Shown here: piece by piece, positions 7,027 to 9,541 of the stretch
How the letters are laid out: each line of letters begins with the position of its first letter
Position numbering within the stretch: the first letter of the stretch is position 1
From: Nitrosomaritimum sp049414205
GTDB lineage: Archaea; Thermoproteota; Nitrososphaeria; Nitrososphaerales; Nitrosopumilaceae
DNA: 9,541 bases
Direction: 5' to 3'
Assembly (NCBI GenBank): GCA_049414205.1
Contig: JBMSGE010000048.1
Location: 1-9,541, forward strand
Program-made: the position numbers and the translations under genes
Notes under the pieces: model-generated
The model's database searches: none
What the model was told of the DNA's origin: nothing
What the model saw: only the letters and a program-made list of their open reading frames with translations

Positions 7027-7042
7027 TTTTTTGTAATTTTTT
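7027..7042 (+). terminator. T-tract terminator after asd
   Basis: Two runs of six T (7027-7032 and 7037-7042) lie immediately after the asd stop codon. Archaeal RNA polymerase terminates at such T-rich tracts without needing a hairpin. They lie just before the TATA-like element of the next gene, so they would separate the two transcription units. Confidence 0.55.
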
Positions 7043-7052
7043 CAATAATAAC

Positions 7053-7060
7053 TTTATAAG
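7053..7060 (+). promoter_or_regulatory. TATA-like element for lrp-ctaB
   Basis: TTTATAAG is a good archaeal TATA box and predicts transcription start near 7083. That is about 11 nt before the ACG at 7094 and about 35 nt before the TTG at 7118. Its last base is also the first base of the palindrome at 7060-7077, so a protein bound there would compete with polymerase. Confidence 0.6.
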
Positions 7061-7077
7061 ATGTAGAAAACTACATC
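7060..7077. promoter_or_regulatory. Perfect palindrome between TATA-like element and start, probable Lrp operator
   Basis: GATGTAG, AAAA, CTACATC: two perfect 7-bp inverted arms around an A-rich 4-bp spacer. It begins at the end of the TATA-like element and ends about 6 bp before the predicted transcription start. Lrp/AsnC dimers typically bind imperfect palindromes with an AT-rich centre and often repress their own promoter. The position fits blocking of polymerase recruitment. The sequence is seen; the role is inferred. Confidence 0.5.
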
Positions 7078-7082
7078 TGCCT

Positions 7083-7096
7083 AGGTGTTTTAAACG
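7083..7096 (+). promoter_or_regulatory. Shine-Dalgarno AGGTG followed by ACG, probable true start of the Lrp gene
   Basis: AGGTG at 7083-7087 is followed after 6 nt by ACG at 7094, which opens the frame right after an in-frame TAA (7091-7093). Starting here gives (M)AKVDDLDLQIL, restoring the conserved aspartate and leucine at the start of helix 1 in Lrp proteins. No ATG, GTG or TTG lies in frame before TTG 7118, which has no Shine-Dalgarno sequence at proper spacing. ACG initiation is rare and remains an inference. Confidence 0.45.
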
Positions 7097-7117
7097 GCCA
7101 AAGTTGATGACCTTGAT

Positions 7118-7561
7118 TTGCAGATTTTATCAGAATTATCAAATGATGCATCAATTTCAATTCCCAGATTATCAAAAAAAATCGATGTTAATTCCTCTGT
7201 TGTTTATTCAAGAATAAAGAGATTAGTAAAAAGAAAACTGATTGAGCGATTTACTATTGATGTAAATGATGCAGAACTTGGATACAATGTTAAGGCCTTG
7301 ACTGGTATTAACATGGATACAAAAAAACGCGATCACATCATCAAGGAACTCTTCAAGATTGAAGGAGTAAGAGAAGTAGCCGAGGTAACTGGAAGATTTG
7401 ATATTTTAGTAACAATGTATTCAAAGTCTTTAGATCAAATGCACAAAATGGTTTCAGAGCATATTGGACGGATTGAAGGAGTCCAGTCATCTGAATCATT
7501 TATTGAAATGAAATCAAGGCAGAAGGCAATGCCATATATGCCATCAGAGGATAAGGATTAG
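7118..7561 (+). CDS. Lrp/AsnC family transcriptional regulator
   Basis: This DNA-binding regulator is 147 residues from the first conventional start (TTG 7118), or 155 if translation starts at ACG 7094, which I think likelier. The N-terminal winged helix-turn-helix is clear: ILSELSNDASISIPRLSKKIDVNSSVVYSRIKRLVKRKLIERFTI. The C-terminal RAM/AsnC effector and oligomerisation domain follows, with the typical IEGVREVAEVTGRFDILVTM, and the chain ends in a polar tail. Starting at TTG removes the first conserved residues of helix 1 (VDDLD), so the conventional call is probably short. The stop TAG overlaps the ctaB GTG by one base, implying co-transcription and a possible role in controlling heme synthesis. 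A palindrome in its promoter suggests autoregulation. The effector cannot be read from sequence. Confidence 0.9.
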   Translation: MQILSELSNDASISIPRLSKKIDVNSSVVYSRIKRLVKRKLIERFTIDVNDAELGYNVKALTGINMDTKKRDHIIKELFKIEGVREVAEVTGRFDILVTMYSKSLDQMHKMVSEHIGRIEGVQSSESFIEMKSRQKAMPYMPSEDKD

Positions 7562-8493
7562 TGTTGCAAAAACAAAAGTCTGAATCCCGCATCGCAGTGT
7601 ATTACGAACTAACAAAACCAAAGATATGGTATTTGCTGGTATTTACTGCATTTGGCGCAATTTTAACGGCTTCCAATATTTATGGTATTGAGGTATCTCC
7701 AGCAACTTGGGCTTTGGCTTTATTTTCAGTAGCTGCTGGTTCTGCAGCAGCCAACACTTTGACTAATTATCACGATAGAGATATTGATGCAATAATGGAG
7801 AGAACAAAAAGTAGACCCTTACCATCAAAAAGAATTTTTCCTGCAGTAAAGGCAAGGAATTTTGGATTAGCTTTAGCAGGTATCTCACTTGTTCTAGCTT
7901 TTGGAATATCATTTACAACAACATTAGAGCAAGGACTTTGGGCAACTGGCTTTATCGCATTTGGATTAGCAAATAATGTTCTTGTTTATTCTTACGCATT
8001 AAAAAGAAATTCTAGAACCAATATTATTTTGGGAGGATTATGTGGTGGTGCTCCACCTATGGTTGGTTGGGTAGCAGTTACAATGTCAGACCTATGGACG
8101 ATGGGCCTTGCTATGGCAGGATTGGTGTTTATTTGGATTCCAATGCATATTTGGGCTCTAACTTTGCATTTCAAAGAAGACTACAACAAAGTAGATGTTC
8201 CTATGCTCACTGCTGTTCAATCTGAGAAGACATCCTCTAGAGTAATTGCAATTTCTACTTTTGTTATGGTTTTGTTTTCCATAACACCATTTTTCATGGT
8301 TAATGAAAACAATGAGGCAATGGTAGGACCAGTTTATTTGTGGACTGCAATTGCTTCAGGTGCCGTAATGGTTGCATTATCTTCATGGGTAATTTCAAAA
8401 CCTATGGAAAAGGCAGCTTGGACATTGTTCAAGTTTTCCAGTCCTTACTTGGCGGTTTTGTTTATCGCATTAATGGTAGATTCTGCGTTATAG
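7561..8493 (+). CDS. ctaB: Protoheme IX farnesyltransferase (heme o synthase)
   Basis: CtaB, a membrane UbiA-type prenyltransferase, adds a farnesyl group to heme b to make heme o, a cofactor or heme a precursor for terminal oxidases. The 310-residue protein is mostly hydrophobic with about eight or nine probable membrane helices. Signature motifs are ELTKPKIW (16-23), the first Asp-rich motif NYHDRDIDAIMERTKSRPLP (69-88), YALKRNSRTNIILGG, GGAPPMVGWVAVT (162-174), WIPMHIWALTLHF and the second acidic motif DYNKVDVPML (207-215). These distinguish it from other UbiA enzymes such as geranylgeranylglyceryl phosphate synthase. The start is GTG at 7561 (a TTG follows at once), with GAGGATAAGGA inside lrp as ribosome binding site. 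Its end overlaps the small minus-strand gene by 6 bp. Confidence 0.93.
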   Translation: MLQKQKSESRIAVYYELTKPKIWYLLVFTAFGAILTASNIYGIEVSPATWALALFSVAAGSAAANTLTNYHDRDIDAIMERTKSRPLPSKRIFPAVKARNFGLALAGISLVLAFGISFTTTLEQGLWATGFIAFGLANNVLVYSYALKRNSRTNIILGGLCGGAPPMVGWVAVTMSDLWTMGLAMAGLVFIWIPMHIWALTLHFKEDYNKVDVPMLTAVQSEKTSSRVIAISTFVMVLFSITPFFMVNENNEAMVGPVYLWTAIASGAVMVALSSWVISKPMEKAAWTLFKFSSPYLAVLFIALMVDSAL

Positions 8494-8697
8494 AATGCTG
8501 TTATCAGCATCTAGGCTGTTAAGTTCTTTGGTTATCGTTGTGTGTTTTTCTACCAATGATTCTAATTCCTTTTGTTTCTCTGGAGAACTCCATTGATCTT
8601 TTATCAAAAAAGTTAGTTTTTCAATAATGCTCCATTGTAAATTATTTTGATCATCAATTAACTCCAAAAATCGTTTCCCTTTATCATCTTCAGACAT
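8488..8697 (-). CDS. Small acidic helical protein of unknown function
   Basis: I do not recognise this 69-residue protein. It has no cysteine, no signal peptide and no membrane segment. It is acidic at the start (MSEDDKGK) and looks almost wholly helical, with a possible short coiled coil from PEKQKELESLVEKHTTITKELNSL (about 39-62). Support for a real gene is an ATG with a TATA-like element 28 nt upstream, a normal charged and hydrophobic pattern, and an exact fit between the ctaB end and the divergent region. The last 6 bp overlap the ctaB stop. A short hairpin-forming sequence (8495-8510) lies within its final codons. Confidence 0.7.
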   Translation of the reverse strand: MSEDDKGKRFLELIDDQNNLQWSIIEKLTFLIKDQWSSPEKQKELESLVEKHTTITKELNSLDADNSIL

Positions 8698-8715
8698 AAT
8701 ATTTCAGAAAATATT
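8698..8715. promoter_or_regulatory. Palindrome between TATA-like element and ATG of the 69-residue gene
   Basis: AATATTT, CAGA, AAATATT: perfect 7-bp arms with a 4-bp spacer directly before the ATG at 8697 (minus strand). It has the same geometry as the palindrome before the Lrp gene but a different, AT-only arm sequence, so chance is more likely here. If functional it would be an operator placed over the transcription start. Confidence 0.25.
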
Positions 8716-8720
8716 CAATC

Positions 8721-8729
8721 ATAAAAAAT
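8721..8729 (-). promoter_or_regulatory. TATA-like element for the 69-residue gene
   Basis: The minus strand reads ATTTTTTAT, centred 28 nt upstream of the ATG at 8697, which predicts a leaderless transcript. On the plus strand the same bases could serve the next gene only if its start is downstream of about 8750. Confidence 0.4.
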
Positions 8730-8745
8730 TTGGCATTGTAGGTAA

Positions 8746-8949
8746 TTGTATTATTTCAAATTTTTATTAGTAAAAGATCACTCAGATTCAATATTGCAAT
8801 GCAGTATTTCAGAATGTAAATCAAAGGCAATTCAAACAGTAAAAATTGGATTTAAAGAAACAAGAAATCTTTGTGATTATCACTATGATTTGTTTAAAAA
8901 TAAAGACACAGAGCATGCTCCCAGTTTCAGTAGAGCCTCTAATTTGTAA
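8746..8949 (+). CDS. Small Cys/His (probable zinc-binding) protein, function unknown
   Basis: I do not recognise the family. The longest frame begins at TTG 8746, immediately after an in-frame TAA, and encodes 67 residues. A better start may be TTG 8794, giving 51 residues beginning MQCSISEC: a TATA-like TTTTTATTA at about 8760-8768 lies some 29 nt before it, and the first 16 residues of the long form carry no recognisable feature. The core has C-x4-C, 18 residues, then C-x2-H (CSISEC ... LCDYH), a spacing suited to one structural zinc ion. The C-terminal tail is polar. It is flanked by two unrelated small genes with no evident operon. Real-gene status rests on the Cys/His pattern and promoter spacing. 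Confidence 0.6.
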   Translation: MYYFKFLLVKDHSDSILQCSISECKSKAIQTVKIGFKETRNLCDYHYDLFKNKDTEHAPSFSRASNL

Positions 8950-8964
8950 AAAATTTCAAATTTT
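8950..8964. repeat. Short AT-only inverted repeat after the Cys/His gene
   Basis: AAAATTT, C, AAATTTT: perfect 7-bp arms with a 1-bp centre, directly after the stop codon at 8947-8949. The downstream arm ends in four T, so it may help termination. The low-complexity composition makes chance plausible. Confidence 0.25.
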
Positions 8965-8984
8965 AGAACCCTGGAATTATTGAA

Positions 8985-8993
8985 AGATTTAAC
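8985..8993 (+). promoter_or_regulatory. TATA-like element for the lysine-tailed helical protein
   Basis: AGATTTAAC is centred 28 nt before the ATG at 9017. No Shine-Dalgarno sequence is present, so the transcript is predicted to be leaderless, like the other first genes here. Confidence 0.45.
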
Positions 8994-9016
8994 ATCTACT
9001 CTTTTTCACCTAATTT

Positions 9017-9490
9017 ATGGCAGTCAAGAAAGCAAAAGTGAAGAAAAAGAAACCTGTTAAAAAAACTTCTGCCAAACCAAAAAAACAGGCAAGTACAGCT
9101 CCTAAAAGAACTGAGTTTGATAAAGCCTGGAAAGACTACAATTCAGCCTTAGATATGTGGAAAGAATCACTTGCTCAATGGCAAAAAGCCACAAATGAGA
9201 CACTAATGACTTATCATGATGCCTGTCAACGTGCATTAGAATCAGATGCAGAGTTATTGAAAAAAGTCAGTTCAAGTTGGGAACAAACATGGGAAGAAAT
9301 TGGCCCTCAATACATTAAACAACAAAATAAAATGATTGAAAACATTTTCAAGGAAACCAATGTTGATTCGATGAAAAAATTCAATGATCAATGGGAAAAA
9401 TTCCTTAGTACATCTGGAGATGATTCTATCAAGGCATACCAAGAGGCAATAAAACGATTTAACGAAACTTGGAAATCAGCTCAAGTATAA
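9017..9490 (+). CDS. Lysine-rich-tailed, tryptophan-rich helical protein (phasin-like appearance)
   Basis: I do not recognise a named family with confidence. The 157 residues divide in two. Residues 1-31 are a disordered, strongly basic tail rich in Lys, Ala and Pro. Residues 32-157 are amphipathic helix with seven tryptophans (W38, W48, W55, W88, W92, W126, W152), one cysteine and no membrane segment or signal. Helical repeats have the flavour WKDYNSALDMWKESLAQW and FNETWKS. Long amphipathic helices resemble phasins and the PhaE/PhaR subunits of polyhydroxyalkanoate synthase, and a basic tail recalls phasins that also bind DNA. The tail could equally contact nucleic acid or ribosomes. Function is a guess from shape; the gene itself is secure from start, promoter spacing and composition. 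Confidence 0.75.
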   Translation: MAVKKAKVKKKKPVKKTSAKPKKQASTAPKRTEFDKAWKDYNSALDMWKESLAQWQKATNETLMTYHDACQRALESDAELLKKVSSSWEQTWEEIGPQYIKQQNKMIENIFKETNVDSMKKFNDQWEKFLSTSGDDSIKAYQEAIKRFNETWKSAQV

Positions 9491-9495
9491 TTTTT
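9491..9495 (+). terminator. T-tract after the lysine-tailed protein gene
   Basis: Five T directly follow the TAA stop at 9488-9490, in the 3-bp gap and first bases of the convergent gene's end. This fits archaeal T-tract termination but is short. Confidence 0.3.
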
Positions 9496-9541
9496 AATTT
9501 TCCAGAGACTCTAATTCTGCTATTTGTTTTTCAAGCTGTTC
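9494..9541 (-). CDS. C-terminal end of a coiled-coil protein, cut off by window edge
   Basis: Reading the minus strand inward from the right edge gives 15 open codons, EQLEKQIAELESLEN, then TAA (9494-9496). The residues form a clear heptad pattern of Leu/Ile with Glu and Lys, a short coiled-coil tail. It converges on the previous gene with a 3-bp gap. Too little is present to name the protein; an interaction with the neighbouring helical protein is only possible. The open frame, coiled-coil pattern and end-to-end fit support it as a real gene end. Confidence 0.55.
   Translation of the reverse strand, partial: EQLEKQIAELESLEN

Noticed and set aside
8495..8510. ATGCTG-TTAT-CAGCAT inverted repeat just after the ctaB stop
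   Set aside because: Only 6-bp arms, no following T-tract, and it lies in the coding end of the convergent gene; not supported as a terminator.

Overview
The window looks like AT-rich chromosomal DNA of an ammonia-oxidising thaumarchaeon (Nitrososphaerota, most like the Nitrosopumilus group). The reasons are archaeal/eukaryal-type ribosomal proteins eL42 and eS27 as an overlapping pair, the archaeal cobalamin guanylyltransferase CobY in place of bacterial CobU, archaeal TATA-like elements about 24-28 nt upstream of start codons, and very tight gene packing. The lineage is inferred from gene content and style; no rRNA or ammonia-oxidation gene lies in the window.

Layout, left to right. (1) 1-1160, minus: adenine deaminase-like amidohydrolase, cut by the left edge. 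(2) 1161-1229: divergent promoters. (3) 1230-1705, plus: rpl44e-rps27e. (4) 1688-5864, minus: a five-gene late-cobalamin operon read in the order cobD, cobQ (synthetase domain only), cbiB, cobS, cobY, with every junction overlapping. (5) 5865-5946: divergent promoters. (6) 5947-7023, plus: an aspartate-semialdehyde dehydrogenase family enzyme. (7) 7118 (probably 7094) to 8493, plus: an Lrp/AsnC regulator translationally coupled to heme o synthase ctaB. (8) 8488-8697, minus: a small acidic helical protein. (9) 8746-8949, plus: a small Cys/His protein. (10) 9017-9490, plus: a lysine-tailed, tryptophan-rich helical protein. (11) 9494-9541, minus: the last 15 codons of a coiled-coil protein entering from the right. 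No stretch over 300 bases is without a gene.

How the genes work together. The minus-strand operon covers amidation of the corrin ring (CobQ), the aminopropanol-phosphate arm (CobD makes it, CbiB attaches it), GTP activation (CobY) and joining of the lower ligand (CobS). Base activation (CobT) and final dephosphorylation (CobC/CobZ) are not here. The most unusual points are a CobQ that stops where its glutamine amidotransferase domain should begin, an Lrp gene whose most plausible start is ACG, and a perfect palindrome just downstream of that gene's TATA-like element that looks like an autoregulatory operator. I see no mobile element, CRISPR array, tRNA or rRNA, and nothing that amounts to a clearly new multi-gene system.
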